DNA of 56,843 nucleotides from Minwuia sp. (GTDB lineage: Bacteria > Pseudomonadota > Alphaproteobacteria > Minwuiales > Minwuiaceae): the NCBI GenBank assembly GCA_029213165.1, contig JARGNO010000006.1:54124-110966 (forward strand), given 5' to 3'. This document shows, piece after piece, positions 32,828 through 41,192 of this stretch (positions are counted from its first letter, which is position 1; the number at the start of each line of letters is the position of its first letter). The notes under the pieces were generated by a model. It saw only the letters and a list, made by a program, of their open reading frames with translations, did no database searches and had not been told where the DNA came from. Made by a program: the position numbers and the translations under genes.

Positions 32828-35293
32828 ATGCGTATTGTTTGGAAGATCTTTCTCTGGCTGACAGCGCTCGGCGTTCTCGGTGCGCTGGCGGCCGTTGGTT
32901 TCGTTGCCTATGCCTTCTGGCATTTCGGGCGGGAACTGCCGGAACATGAGAAGCTGGCCGAATATGCGCCGGCAGTCGTCACCCGCGTACATGCGGGGGA
33001 CGGTCAGCTGCTGGCCGAATACGCCCGGGAACGCAGGCTGTTCGTGCCGATCCAGTCCACGCCACGGCGGGTCATCGATGCCTTTCTGGCGGCTGAGGAT
33101 GGCGATTTCTACAACCATATCGGGGTGGATTTTCGCGCCGTTGCCCGGGCCGTGGTGCAGAACCTGCGCAACCTCGGCACAGGGCGTCGCCCGGTCGGTG
33201 CGTCCACGATCACGCAGCAGGTGGCAAAGAACTTCCTGCTGACGAACGAGGTTTCCTACGAACGCAAGATCAAGGAAGCGATCCTGGCGTTGCGGATCGA
33301 GAAAGCCTTCGACAAGAACCACATTCTGGAACTCTATCTGAACGAGATCTATCTGGGGCAGGGGGCCTATGGCGTCGCTTCCGCGGCCCTGACCTATTTC
33401 GACAAGCCCCTGAATGAACTGACGGTGGCGGAGGCCGCGTTCCTGGCTGCATTGCCCAAGGCGCCCAGCAACTACGATCCCTATCGCCACCACAAGCGTG
33501 CTGTCGCCCGTCGTGACTGGGTCATCGGGCGCATGGTGATCCAGGAGATGATTTCGGAGCAGACGGCGCGCGAGGCACGGGCCGAACCGCTGGAGGCCCG
33601 CCGGGGCCGCGACGTGAACTTCGTCAAGGCTGACTGGTTCGCTGAGGAAGTGCGCCGGGAACTGGCGGACCGCTTTGGCGAGGACGGCCTCTACGACGGT
33701 GGTCTTTCCGTCCAGACCACCATGGACCCGCGATTGCAGCAGATCGCCCGGGATGCCTTGCGCGATGGCCTGATCCTGTATGACCGCCGCCACGGCTATC
33801 GTGGCCCGCTGACCCGGCTGGAGGCCATGGACAACTGGCCGACGCGGCTGGCTGCTGTCAGGCCGCCCGCCGGGATGCCGGAGGACTGGCAGCTTGCTGT
33901 CGTGCTGGAGGTGGGGCGCGATGCGGCTGAACTGGGGCTGATCGACAAGTCCCGCGTGAACCTGCCGCTGGAGCGTCTGACCTGGGCCCGCAAACCCCTG
34001 CGCAACGGGCTTGTCGGCGCGTCGCCTGAGGCGGCAAGTGATGTCCTTGCCGTGCGTGATGTTGTGCTGGTCGGGCCGGACACGGAAGACCCGGACAAGC
34101 CGCAGATGCGCCAGATGCCGCGGATTGACGGTGGCGTGGTGGCACTGGATCCGCATACCGGGCGCGTGCTGGCGCTGGTCGGTGGCTTTGCCTATGAGCG
34201 CAGCCAGTTCAACCGTGCGACCCAGGCCGCTCGTCAGCCCGGGTCCGCCTTCAAGCCCTTTGTCTACGCGGCCGCACTGGAGCATGGCTTCACCCCTGCA
34301 TCACTGGTGCTCGACGCGCCTTTCGTCATCGATCAGGGCGGCGGCCAGGGCAAATGGAAGCCGTCGAACTATTCCAACCGGTTCTATGGACCCAGCACAC
34401 TGCGCCTCGGGATCGAGAAGTCGCGAAACCTGATGACCGTCAGGCTGGCGCAAAAGGTCGGAATGGACGTGGTCAGCGACTATTCAAAGCGATTCCGCAT
34501 CTATGACGACCTGCCCCGGACCCTGGCGAATGCGCTGGGATCGAGTGAGGTCACACTGCTGAAGCTGACCTCGGCCTACGGGATGCTGGTGAATGGCGGA
34601 CGCGGCATTCGCCCCACCATCATCGACCGGGTTCAGGACCGTACGGGACGGACGATCTTCCGGCATGAGACACGGGCGTGCGGCACCTGCCTGGTCCACG
34701 ACTGGCAGCACCAGCCCGAGCCCCTGTTGCCGGACGAGAGGCCGCGCGTCGTTGGCACGGAGACTGCCTATCAGATGGTGTCGATGCTGGAGGGCGTGGT
34801 GATTCGGGGGACCGGCGCGCGCATTGCCCAGGTCGGCAAACCACTGGCAGGCAAGACCGGCACCTCCAATGAGAGCCGGGACGCCTGGTTCATCGGGTTC
34901 TCGCCCGACCTCGCTGTCGGGGTCTTCACGGGTTTCGACAATCCGGAACCCCTGGGGCGGCAAGAGACCGGGTCCAGCGTTGCGGCACCGATCTTCCAGA
35001 CGATCATGGCGGAGGCCCTGGCCGATCAGCCGGGGCTGCCGTTCCGGGTGCCGGAGAATGTCCGCCTGATCCGCATCAATGCGCGGACCGGCGAGCCCGC
35101 GCGTGTCGGTGACGCGCAGATCATCTGGGAAGCCTTTGCACCGGGCATGGAACCGAATCCGCGCAATGCGCCCGCGCTGACAGGAGCGACCATCCAGCCG
35201 GAAACAGTGACCGGAGACGAGACTGTCGCGCCGACGCTGCCGATACCGGAGCGGCGGGCTGTCGGCGCGAAGGCGACCGACGGGGTTTACTGA
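32828..35293 (+). CDS. mrcA: Penicillin-binding protein 1A (transglycosylase/transpeptidase)
   Basis: The 821-residue bifunctional class A PBP starts at ATG 32828. A short cytoplasmic end and one membrane helix (5-30) lead to the GT51 transglycosylase domain: Glu90 in AAEDGDFYNHIGVD, ASTITQQVAKNF, and ALRIEKAFDKNHILELYLNEIYLG. An OB-like insert follows. The transpeptidase domain has Ser473 in PGSAFKPFVYA, the SxN motif EKSRNLM and KTGTS at about 676. It polymerises and cross-links peptidoglycan during side-wall growth. The amidase-PBP1A order behind a divergent rne is a conserved alphaproteobacterial arrangement. Confidence 0.95.
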   Translation: MRIVWKIFLWLTALGVLGALAAVGFVAYAFWHFGRELPEHEKLAEYAPAVVTRVHAGDGQLLAEYARERRLFVPIQSTPRRVIDAFLAAEDGDFYNHIGVDFRAVARAVVQNLRNLGTGRRPVGASTITQQVAKNFLLTNEVSYERKIKEAILALRIEKAFDKNHILELYLNEIYLGQGAYGVASAALTYFDKPLNELTVAEAAFLAALPKAPSNYDPYRHHKRAVARRDWVIGRMVIQEMISEQTAREARAEPLEARRGRDVNFVKADWFAEEVRRELADRFGEDGLYDGGLSVQTTMDPRLQQIARDALRDGLILYDRRHGYRGPLTRLEAMDNWPTRLAAVRPPAGMPEDWQLAVVLEVGRDAAELGLIDKSRVNLPLERLTWARKPLRNGLVGASPEAASDVLAVRDVVLVGPDTEDPDKPQMRQMPRIDGGVVALDPHTGRVLALVGGFAYERSQFNRATQAARQPGSAFKPFVYAAALEHGFTPASLVLDAPFVIDQGGGQGKWKPSNYSNRFYGPSTLRLGIEKSRNLMTVRLAQKVGMDVVSDYSKRFRIYDDLPRTLANALGSSEVTLLKLTSAYGMLVNGGRGIRPTIIDRVQDRTGRTIFRHETRACGTCLVHDWQHQPEPLLPDERPRVVGTETAYQMVSMLEGVVIRGTGARIAQVGKPLAGKTGTSNESRDAWFIGFSPDLAVGVFTGFDNPEPLGRQETGSSVAAPIFQTIMAEALADQPGLPFRVPENVRLIRINARTGEPARVGDAQIIWEAFAPGMEPNPRNAPALTGATIQPETVTGDETVAPTLPIPERRAVGAKATDGVY

Positions 35294-35346
35294 ATGGCTG
35301 CTGCCGACGATCCGGAGCGGCGGGGGATCACACAGGTCCAGGTCAC

Positions 35347-35763
35347 CTATTCGTCGCGATAGGATTTCTCGCGACGTTCATGGCGTTCCTGCGCTTCCAG
35401 CGACAGGGTGGCGATGGGCCGGGCCTCCAGCCGCTTCAGGCTGATGGGATCACCGGTGTCGTCACAATAGCCGTAGGTGTCGTTCTCGATCCGCAGCAGT
35501 GCCGCGTCGATCTTCGAGATCAGCTTGCGCTGGCGATCACGGGTTCTCAGTTCCAGTGACCGGTCGGATTCGGTGGATGCCCTGTCATTCAGATCGGAGA
35601 CAGGCTGTGTCTCCGACTGCAGGGTCCGGATTGTTTCCTGCGAGTCCTTCAGGATGTCTTCCCGCCAGCGAAGGAGCTTCTTGCGGAAGTACTCCCTCTG
35701 AACCGGATTCATGAACGGTTCCTGCGGGCTCGGTCGGTAGTTGTCGGGTATCTGGATCCCCAT
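35347..35763 (-). CDS. dksA: DksA/TraR family RNA polymerase-binding regulator, single-Cys finger
   Basis: From ATG 35763, with GAGG upstream, the protein has 138 residues; an upstream start at 35820 would add 19. The N-terminal coiled coil carries the acidic tip DLNDRAS (Asp57 and Asp60), which reaches into the polymerase secondary channel. The globular part YGYCDDTGDPISLKRLEARP is the DksA finger, but only Cys100 remains of the four zinc cysteines; the others are Thr103, Ser121 and Ala124. The finger is probably metal-free, as in cysteine-poor DksA forms of other bacteria. It helps ppGpp turn down rRNA promoters. It sits beside the fliX gene. Confidence 0.9.
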   Translation of the reverse strand: MGIQIPDNYRPSPQEPFMNPVQREYFRKKLLRWREDILKDSQETIRTLQSETQPVSDLNDRASTESDRSLELRTRDRQRKLISKIDAALLRIENDTYGYCDDTGDPISLKRLEARPIATLSLEAQERHERREKSYRDE

Positions 35764-35882
35764 GTCCGTCCTCAACTGCTGAACTGGCCGAAGCGGGCGC
35801 AATATAGGGGCCAGTGACATTCCGCCACAAGCCCCTTTTCACATGTCAGTCAGATGACAGGGATTTCGGGCAACAAGCTGAT

Positions 35883-36299
35883 CTAACGGCGCAATTTGGC
35901 GAGCTCGACGGCGACCCGCAGATCGATGGCGTCCAGCATCTCTGCGGCTTGCGGGTCATTTTCCTGTTCGCGCTGGCTGGCGAGCTGTTCCGAAAGCCGG
36001 TTCAGCACGCCGGATGACAGTCGTCCCTCCAACAGTCCCAGACGCAGTTCGTCCAGCTGATCCAGCATGTCGCCGGCGCGAATCGCGTTGTGCTGGCGAC
36101 GCCTGTCGGGGGCGTCATCCACCTGTGCCAGAACCACCGCCCCGGGGGCGGTCGCACCGGACAGGCCGGTCATGGCGGCGGCCTCCGAACTGCCACCGGC
36201 AGTCTGCGGCACCTGGAAGGTTTCAGTACTGGTCGATCCCCGTCGCGGCGTGCGCCCGACCGATGATGGGCCTGCGGGGCTCTTGCGCTCGATCTTCAT
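35883..36299 (-). CDS. fliX: Flagellar assembly regulator FliX
   Basis: The 138-residue protein starts at ATG 36299. The N-terminal half is low-complexity (Pro/Ser/Gly/Thr) and the C-terminal half is the FliX domain (RAGDMLDQLDELRLGLLEGRL, then LNRLSEQL and AMLDAIDLRVAVELAKL). In Caulobacter FliX links assembly of the early flagellar parts to the sigma-54 activator FlbD, and it is known from alphaproteobacteria. It is divergent from flgI, as in that organism. A sigma-54 promoter faces flgI in the 200-bp spacer. No FlbD gene is in the window. Confidence 0.9.
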   Translation of the reverse strand: MKIERKSPAGPSSVGRTPRRGSTSTETFQVPQTAGGSSEAAAMTGLSGATAPGAVVLAQVDDAPDRRRQHNAIRAGDMLDQLDELRLGLLEGRLSSGVLNRLSEQLASQREQENDPQAAEMLDAIDLRVAVELAKLRR

Positions 36300-36451
36300 G
36301 GGGTGGTCCTGATCCGGTTCATGAAACGCACTGTGCGCGATCAGGGTAAACAAAGTCTTGCGACCGGTAATTGCTGCCCACCTGACCCGGCAGATTTGGC
36401 CAGCAGGCAATCCCGCCCCGGCGCAAGTCACTGAAAACAAACGGCTCGCGA

Positions 36452-36468
36452 TTGGCACGATGCTCGCT
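36452..36468 (+). promoter_or_regulatory. Sigma-54 promoter for flgI
   Basis: TTGGCACGATGCTCGCT matches the sigma-54 pattern YTGGCACGNNNNTTGCW at all but one core base, with the exact GG-N10-GC spacing (GG at 36454-36455, GC at 36466-36467). The transcription start would fall near 36479, leaving a short leader to the flgI ATG. It agrees with control by FlbD/FliX as described in Caulobacter. Confidence 0.75.
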
Positions 36469-36506
36469 TTCAGAGACCCACCTGCAGAATGTGAGGAATG
36501 AAACAG

Positions 36507-37631
36507 ATGCCCCTTCGACACACGATCCTGCGCCTGCTGATCCTGGTGATCGCCGCAAGTGTCCTGATGGTTCCGGCCAATGCCGCCAATGTGCGGCTGA
36601 AGGATGTCGTGGAGTTCGAGGGTATTCGTGACAACCCGCTGGTCGGCTACGGCCTCGTTGTCGGCCTGCAGGGCACGGGCGACACGCTTGGCAATTCCCC
36701 GTTCACGCAGCAGAGCCTGGAGGCCATGCTGGAGCGGCTGGGCGTCAATACCCGTGACCAGAACATCAATACCGAGAACGTCGCTGCGGTCATGGTCACC
36801 GCGGACCTTCCCGCCTTCGCCCGTCAGGGGTCGCGGATCGATGTCGTGGTCAATTCACTTGGCGATGCGGAAAGCCTGCTTGGCGGCACCTTGCTCGTCA
36901 CGCCGCTGCTGGGTGCGGACGGGGAGGTCTACGCGGTCTCCCAGGGACCGATCGTGGTTGGCGGCTTCACCGCGACGGGCAATGCCCAGACCATCACCAA
37001 GAACATTCCGACTGTCGGTCGTATCTCCAGCGGTGGCATCGTGGAGCGGGAGACGGGCTTCGAGCTGGTGCAGATGCAGCAGATGCGCCTCAGCCTGCGC
37101 AACCCCGACCTGACCACGGCGCTGCGCGTCGAGAAGGCAATCAATGCCCAGCTTGGCCGGAGCCAGGCCAAGGCCATCGATCCGACGACCATCGTCCTGG
37201 GCATCCGCCAGGATCAGCGCGCCAACATGGTTGGCCTGCTGGCGGAGATCGAACAGGTGCGTATCGAGACGGACACGACAGCCAAGATCGTCATCGACGA
37301 GAAGGCCGGGGTGATCGTCATGGGCAAGGATGTGCGCGTTGACGAGGTGGCCATTGCGCAGGGCAACCTGACCGTCTCCGTTACCGAGGCACCGCAGGTC
37401 AGCCAGCCGAATGCCTTCGCCACACAGGGCGAGACGGAAACCGTGGACCGTACCTCCATCACCATTGATGAAGGTGAGGACTCCAAGCTGACTGTGCTGA
37501 ACCCGGGTGTCAGCCTTCAGGAACTGGTGGACGGACTGAATGCGCTGGGCATTGGCCCGCGCGACATGATCTCCATCCTGCAGACCATCAAGACCGCAGG
37601 CGCCCTGCAGGCCGAAATCGAGGTGATGTGA
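36507..37631 (+). CDS. flgI: Flagellar P-ring protein FlgI
   Basis: The protein has 374 residues from ATG 36507, which sits 9 bases after GAGGA; an ATG at 36498 touches that site and is unlikely. A signal peptide (LRLLILVIAASVLMVPANA) exports it to the periplasm, where it builds the P ring around the rod at the peptidoglycan. Family motifs are VRLKDVVEFEGIRDNPLVGYG, VVGLQGTGDT, TLLVTPLLGADGEVYA and the C-terminal LNPGVSLQELVDGLNALG. Its stop overlaps the flgJ-like start (TGATG). Confidence 0.96.
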   Translation: MPLRHTILRLLILVIAASVLMVPANAANVRLKDVVEFEGIRDNPLVGYGLVVGLQGTGDTLGNSPFTQQSLEAMLERLGVNTRDQNINTENVAAVMVTADLPAFARQGSRIDVVVNSLGDAESLLGGTLLVTPLLGADGEVYAVSQGPIVVGGFTATGNAQTITKNIPTVGRISSGGIVERETGFELVQMQQMRLSLRNPDLTTALRVEKAINAQLGRSQAKAIDPTTIVLGIRQDQRANMVGLLAEIEQVRIETDTTAKIVIDEKAGVIVMGKDVRVDEVAIAQGNLTVSVTEAPQVSQPNAFATQGETETVDRTSITIDEGEDSKLTVLNPGVSLQELVDGLNALGIGPRDMISILQTIKTAGALQAEIEVM

Positions 37632-37936
37632 TGGATCCGATCAGCAGCATCCAGCCGACAGGCGCGAAACTCAAGACTCACGGCGAGGCGCAGGCCCAGC
37701 GGCAGGCGCAGGCGCGTGAAACCGCCGAGACGTTCGAGGCCATGTTCCTTTCCACCATGCTCTCCAGCATGAAGATGGGCATCGACCCCGACAGCGTCAT
37801 GGGCGGCGGTCATGGGGAAGCGGCCTACCAGTCGATGGTCGCCGAGCAATACGGCAAGGCCATGACCGAAATGGGCGGGATCGGCATTGCCGACGCCATC
37901 TACAAGGAAATCCTGAAAGCGCAGGAGGCAGGTTGA
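37631..37936 (+). CDS. Rod-binding protein, FlgJ N-terminal type
   Basis: The 101-residue protein starts at ATG 37631, overlapping the flgI stop by one base. It is the rod-binding half of FlgJ (PF10135): AETFEAMFLSTMLSSMKMG followed by YQSMVAEQYGKAMTEMGGIGIADAIY. The muramidase half found in enteric FlgJ is missing, as is normal in alphaproteobacteria, where a separate SltF-type enzyme opens the wall. It acts in the periplasm as a rod cap or scaffold. The next gene starts at its stop codon. Confidence 0.9.
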   Translation: MDPISSIQPTGAKLKTHGEAQAQRQAQARETAETFEAMFLSTMLSSMKMGIDPDSVMGGGHGEAAYQSMVAEQYGKAMTEMGGIGIADAIYKEILKAQEAG

Positions 37937-38400
37937 TGCAGGAACGCAAGCGACTGAAAGACCCACGGCTCTCGGCCCTGTTCAATACGGCCTCGGAACT
38001 GATCGAGCTGATCGACATGGAGAACGGCTTCCTCGACGCCCGGCATCCCGAACGGCTGTCAGAGACTGAAGCCCGCAAGGAAGGCCTGGTCAGCGACTAT
38101 CGCATCAAGGTCACGGCATTGCGGCAGGCGCGGGCGTCAGGGGAGCAGTTTGCCCCCCAGGACAGGGATGCGCTGCAGGACGTCGGCAAGCGGCTTGAGA
38201 GATCAATGGCAGGCCATGCCCGCCGCGTGGTGCGCCTGAAGTCGATCACGGAGGGGCTGGTGCAGTCGATCTCCGAACAGGCCAACCGGGGGCAGAAGCA
38301 GGTCGACGGCTACGGCGCCAGTGGTCGGGGTGCGACGGTCACCCTGGCCCGCAATTCCTATCAGCGCCCGACCGCACTGAGCGTCAACCGGACCATCTGA
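37936..38400 (+). CDS. Flagellar FlgN-like protein, probable export chaperone
   Basis: The 154-residue protein starts at ATG 37936, overlapping the rod-protein stop (TTGATG). It is mostly helical with a long coiled coil (ELIELIDMENGFLDARHPERLSE and LERSMAGHARRVVRLKSITEGL) and a disordered C-terminus that ends in a conserved-looking NSYQRPTALSVNRTI. Size, fold and place at the end of a flgI-flgJ operon fit FlgN, which guards hook-filament junction proteins for export. Sequence identity to known FlgN is low by eye, so the name is tentative. Confidence 0.65.
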   Translation: MQERKRLKDPRLSALFNTASELIELIDMENGFLDARHPERLSETEARKEGLVSDYRIKVTALRQARASGEQFAPQDRDALQDVGKRLERSMAGHARRVVRLKSITEGLVQSISEQANRGQKQVDGYGASGRGATVTLARNSYQRPTALSVNRTI

Positions 38401-38415
38401 GGCGATTGCCGCTTC

Positions 38416-38862
38416 TCACTCGATCAGGGTGATGCGGTACCGCACGTTGTCGTCGGCAGGCAGGTAGCTGTCGTAGAGTTTCCGCGCCCGGTGATTGTCG
38501 GCATTCGTGTGCCAGTAGAACCGTGACCAGCCGCGTTCGCGTGCGAGTTCCAGGCAGCCGTCGAGCAGCTTTCGGCCCAGACCACTGCCACGCTCGCCTT
38601 CCGCAACATACAGGTCTTCCAGATAACAGATGGGGCTGCGGGTCCAGGTCCCCTCATGCGGGACCAGCATCGCGAAGCCCCTGACGGCATCTTCCTGCGT
38701 GATGACAAGGGCTGTCAGGGCTGATCCGGGATCGAGCAGGCGCGACCATGTATGGTCCGTGATGGCCGGGTCCAGATCCGTTTCATAGAACGCCAGGTAG
38801 CTCGCCCAGAGCGCGCGCCAGGCCTTCTCGTCGTCTCGCCGTATGGCCCGAACCACCGTCAT
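38416..38862 (-). CDS. GNAT family N-acetyltransferase
   Basis: The 148-residue protein starts at ATG 38862 with AAGGA upstream. GNAT motif A is LEDLYVAEGERGSGLGRKLLDG, with the R-G-x-G-x-G/L pattern binding acetyl-CoA; motif B is FYWHTNADNHRARKLYDSY. It would acetylate an amine on a small molecule or protein; no target can be named. It runs toward the flagellar operon, ending 15 bp after the FlgN-like stop, and is divergent from the nitroreductase gene. Confidence 0.85.
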   Translation of the reverse strand: MTVVRAIRRDDEKAWRALWASYLAFYETDLDPAITDHTWSRLLDPGSALTALVITQEDAVRGFAMLVPHEGTWTRSPICYLEDLYVAEGERGSGLGRKLLDGCLELARERGWSRFYWHTNADNHRARKLYDSYLPADDNVRYRITLIE

Positions 38863-38952
38863 GGGACTTGTCCTTCGCCTCTTTGAAGAGGGGGAAAGGT
38901 AGTGCGAGCGGTTCGCGCTGGCAAAGGTTTCGGCTCCCCGGCACTTGAAAAA

Positions 38953-38985
38953 ATTCCATGGAATGTTATTTATATTCCCAGGAAT
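38953..38985 (+). promoter_or_regulatory. Tandem palindromic operator in front of the nitroreductase/MarR operon
   Basis: ATTCCATGGAAT (38953-38964, a perfect 12-bp palindrome) and ATTCCCAGGAAT (38974-38985, the same site with the centre changed) lie 21 bp apart, two helical turns, so two dimers would bind the same face. They overlap an AT-rich promoter: TTGAAA at 38945 and TATATT or TATTTA near 38967-38976. The operon downstream ends in a MarR-family gene, so autorepression is the simple reading. Confidence 0.65.
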
Positions 38986-39001
38986 TGAATGGAGTGAAGC
39001 C

Positions 39002-40165
39002 ATGACGACCAGACGACAGTTCATCCGTATCCTTGGTTTGGGTGGTGCAGTGGCGGCCCTGGGTGCCGGGGGGATCACATGGGGTGCCAGCCGTGGCGGT
39101 ATGCCGGACTCGGCCATTGCCCCGTGGCAGGGACCGACGGAGGCGGTCACCGATCCGCGCCTGCGTGCCGCCGCGACGGCGATGCTGGCCCCGAACCCGC
39201 ACAACATGCAGTCATGGGCGATCCGCCTGCAGGGCGAGGATCGCCTGAGCCTGCATGTCGATCTCACCCGCCTGTTGCCGGACACGGACCCGTTCGGGCG
39301 CCAGATCCTGATCGGGCAGGGGACGTTCCTGGAACTGTTCCGCATGGCGGCAGCCGCAGAGGGTTGGCGGGCGGAGATCTCCCTGCTGCCGCAGGGGGCG
39401 TTTCCTGACGCGCGACTGGACGGGCGTCCCGTTGCCGACATTCGCCTGGTGCGTGATCCGTCGCTGCGTCCCGATCCGCTGTTCGTCCATCACAGACAGC
39501 GCCGGAGCACCAAGGAGGTCTTCGACACCAGCCGGAAGGTGAGCGATGCGGATCTGGCGCGGGTGGCAGCGGAGGCTGGGGATGGATTCCACTTCCAGAC
39601 CACCGGCGCAACCGCACAGCGTCAGGCGCTGCGTGACCTGTCCCAGCAGGCGCTGGTCACGGAGATCGAAACCCCGCGGACCCTGAAGGAGAGTGTTGAC
39701 CGGATGCGGATCGGACCGGCGGAGGTTGCCGCCAACCCGGATGGCATCGATCTGCTGGGACCCATGATGTGGTGGGGCAGCCGACTTGGCTTCGTTTCCA
39801 AGCAGGACATACTGACTCCCGGCACGCAGTCGTTCCAGATTGGTCTCGACATGGCGCGTGACCAGGCCCAGTCAGCCATGGCCTTTGGCTGGCTGGTATC
39901 GCCCGACAACACGAGGCTTTCGCAACTGACGGCGGGGATGCGTTATCTGCGGCTCAACCTGGCCGCAACGGCCGCAGGGGTCGCGATGCATCCGATGAGC
40001 CAGTTGCTGCAGGAATATCCGGAGATGGCGGTCCTGCAGCGGGAATTCTACCAGGCGGTCGGGATCGAGGCTCCGCAGCACGTGCAGATGCTGGTCCGTT
40101 TCGGTCATGCAGAGCACCCCGCCCCGAGTCCCCGCCGTCCGGTTCATGCTATCGTGACCACATGA
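39002..40165 (+). CDS. Acg-family FMN nitroreductase-like oxidoreductase with Tat signal
   Basis: The 387-residue protein starts at ATG 39002 with GGAG upstream. The N-terminus TTRRQFIRILGLGGAVAALG is a twin-arginine signal, so the folded flavoprotein would be exported with its cofactor. The body fits Acg-type nitroreductases: LAPNPHNMQSWAIRL (FMN contact), RRSTKEVFDTS, and a C-terminal half repeating the fold (LRLNLAATAAGVAMHPMSQ). Acg relatives include mycobacterial dormancy proteins. The substrate is unknown; quinones or nitro compounds are possible. It overlaps its MarR partner by 4 bp (ATGA). Confidence 0.8.
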   Translation: MTTRRQFIRILGLGGAVAALGAGGITWGASRGGMPDSAIAPWQGPTEAVTDPRLRAAATAMLAPNPHNMQSWAIRLQGEDRLSLHVDLTRLLPDTDPFGRQILIGQGTFLELFRMAAAAEGWRAEISLLPQGAFPDARLDGRPVADIRLVRDPSLRPDPLFVHHRQRRSTKEVFDTSRKVSDADLARVAAEAGDGFHFQTTGATAQRQALRDLSQQALVTEIETPRTLKESVDRMRIGPAEVAANPDGIDLLGPMMWWGSRLGFVSKQDILTPGTQSFQIGLDMARDQAQSAMAFGWLVSPDNTRLSQLTAGMRYLRLNLAATAAGVAMHPMSQLLQEYPEMAVLQREFYQAVGIEAPQHVQMLVRFGHAEHPAPSPRRPVHAIVTT

Positions 40166-40668
40166 GTGATTCCGGCCCGGACAATCTGACCGAACGTGAA
40201 CGGCTCCTCTGGGAGCTGCTCACGTCGGTGGGTATCTGTGCCCAGTTGCTGACGACCCGTGCGACGGAGGTGCTGGGCGCGGAACTGCCGCCGCCACAGT
40301 TCACGATGCTGAACCACTTTGTCCGCGTGCCACCGCCGGTAAAGACCGTCGGCGACATCGCCCGGGCGTTCCAGTCACCGCAGCCCGGAATCACCAAGAC
40401 CGCGCAGAAGCTGATCGCGAAGGGTTTCCTGGCGGCGCAGGACGATCCGGAAGATGGTCGCCGCAAGCTGCTGTCGGTCACTGACGCCGGTCGGGCGGCG
40501 CATATGGCGGCGCTGGTCCGGCTGCGCCCGGACGCCGATCTGATCTTCGGCGGCTGGAGCGATGGCGATCTGGAGAATCTGAAGGAACCCCTGTTCCGTC
40601 TGAAGTACTGGCTGGACAACAACCGCGATCACCTGGGCAGCCGCCAACCGGATGCGGCAAAGAAGTGA
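40162..40668 (+). CDS. MarR-family transcriptional regulator
   Basis: The 168-residue protein starts at ATG 40162 within the stop of the nitroreductase gene. The MarR winged helix is clear: an N-terminal dimer helix, PPQFTMLNHFVR, the recognition helix region KTVGDIARAFQSPQPGITKTAQKLIAKGF and the wing QDDPEDGRRKLLSVTDAGR with its Asp-Gly-Arg. The C-terminal helix ends in a short disordered tail. As the second gene of the operon, it most likely represses its own transcript through the palindromes at 38953-38985 until a phenolic or oxidising ligand binds. Confidence 0.88.
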   Translation: MSDSGPDNLTERERLLWELLTSVGICAQLLTTRATEVLGAELPPPQFTMLNHFVRVPPPVKTVGDIARAFQSPQPGITKTAQKLIAKGFLAAQDDPEDGRRKLLSVTDAGRAAHMAALVRLRPDADLIFGGWSDGDLENLKEPLFRLKYWLDNNRDHLGSRQPDAAKK

Positions 40669-40731
40669 TCGGCGGCACCCTTGCCAGAAGGACTGCGGTG
40701 ACCAGATCATGAGGCAGTACAGGAGGTGCTC

Positions 40732-41190
40732 ATGCAACGCAGGCTGATGGCTTTCCTCGCAATTGTGGGATCTCTGGCGCTGACCGCCGGGGTTGCTGCG
40801 GCAAAGCCGCTGGAGAAGGCGACAGCCTTTCCGCTGGCAATCCATCTCGACTATCGCAGCCATGCCCTGAACATCAACGCCATGCGGCTGGACTGCCGGG
40901 TATTTGCCGCCAATGGTGATCAGGTTGGTCGCGGCACAGCAGAATGGCGTTTTGATCCTGCGTATCTCTATCGCCGCAACGCGGTGGATGCAGTCATGCC
41001 GGTGACGCTCTATCGCGGCACCGAACCGGAAGCACAGCACAGCTGCAGCTGCACGGCACGCTTCGATGCGCGCAGCATCTTCTTCCGCTCGGGCCGGGAC
41101 GGTTTCGGCCAGCGACCCTGGATGTTCGCGCGCTCCCACCGGTTTGCACCGCAAAGCTGCAAGCCCGGCGAACTGCCGGAAGCCCTGTAG
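40732..41190 (+). CDS. Secreted protein, unknown function
   Basis: The protein has 152 residues from ATG 40732, 5 bases after AGGAGG. A signal peptide (LMAFLAIVGSLALTAGVAAA) is cut near residue 26. The mature 125 residues include SHALNINAMRLDCRVFAANG and a pair CSC in HSCSCTARFDAR, then a late Cys in PQSCKPG; the cysteines may form disulfides in the periplasm. The pattern TAFPLAIHLDY and VTLYRGTEPEA looks like a small beta sandwich. I do not recognise a family. It ends 2 bp before the hemoglobin gene. Confidence 0.6.
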   Translation: MQRRLMAFLAIVGSLALTAGVAAAKPLEKATAFPLAIHLDYRSHALNINAMRLDCRVFAANGDQVGRGTAEWRFDPAYLYRRNAVDAVMPVTLYRGTEPEAQHSCSCTARFDARSIFFRSGRDGFGQRPWMFARSHRFAPQSCKPGELPEAL

Positions 41191-41192
41191 GA

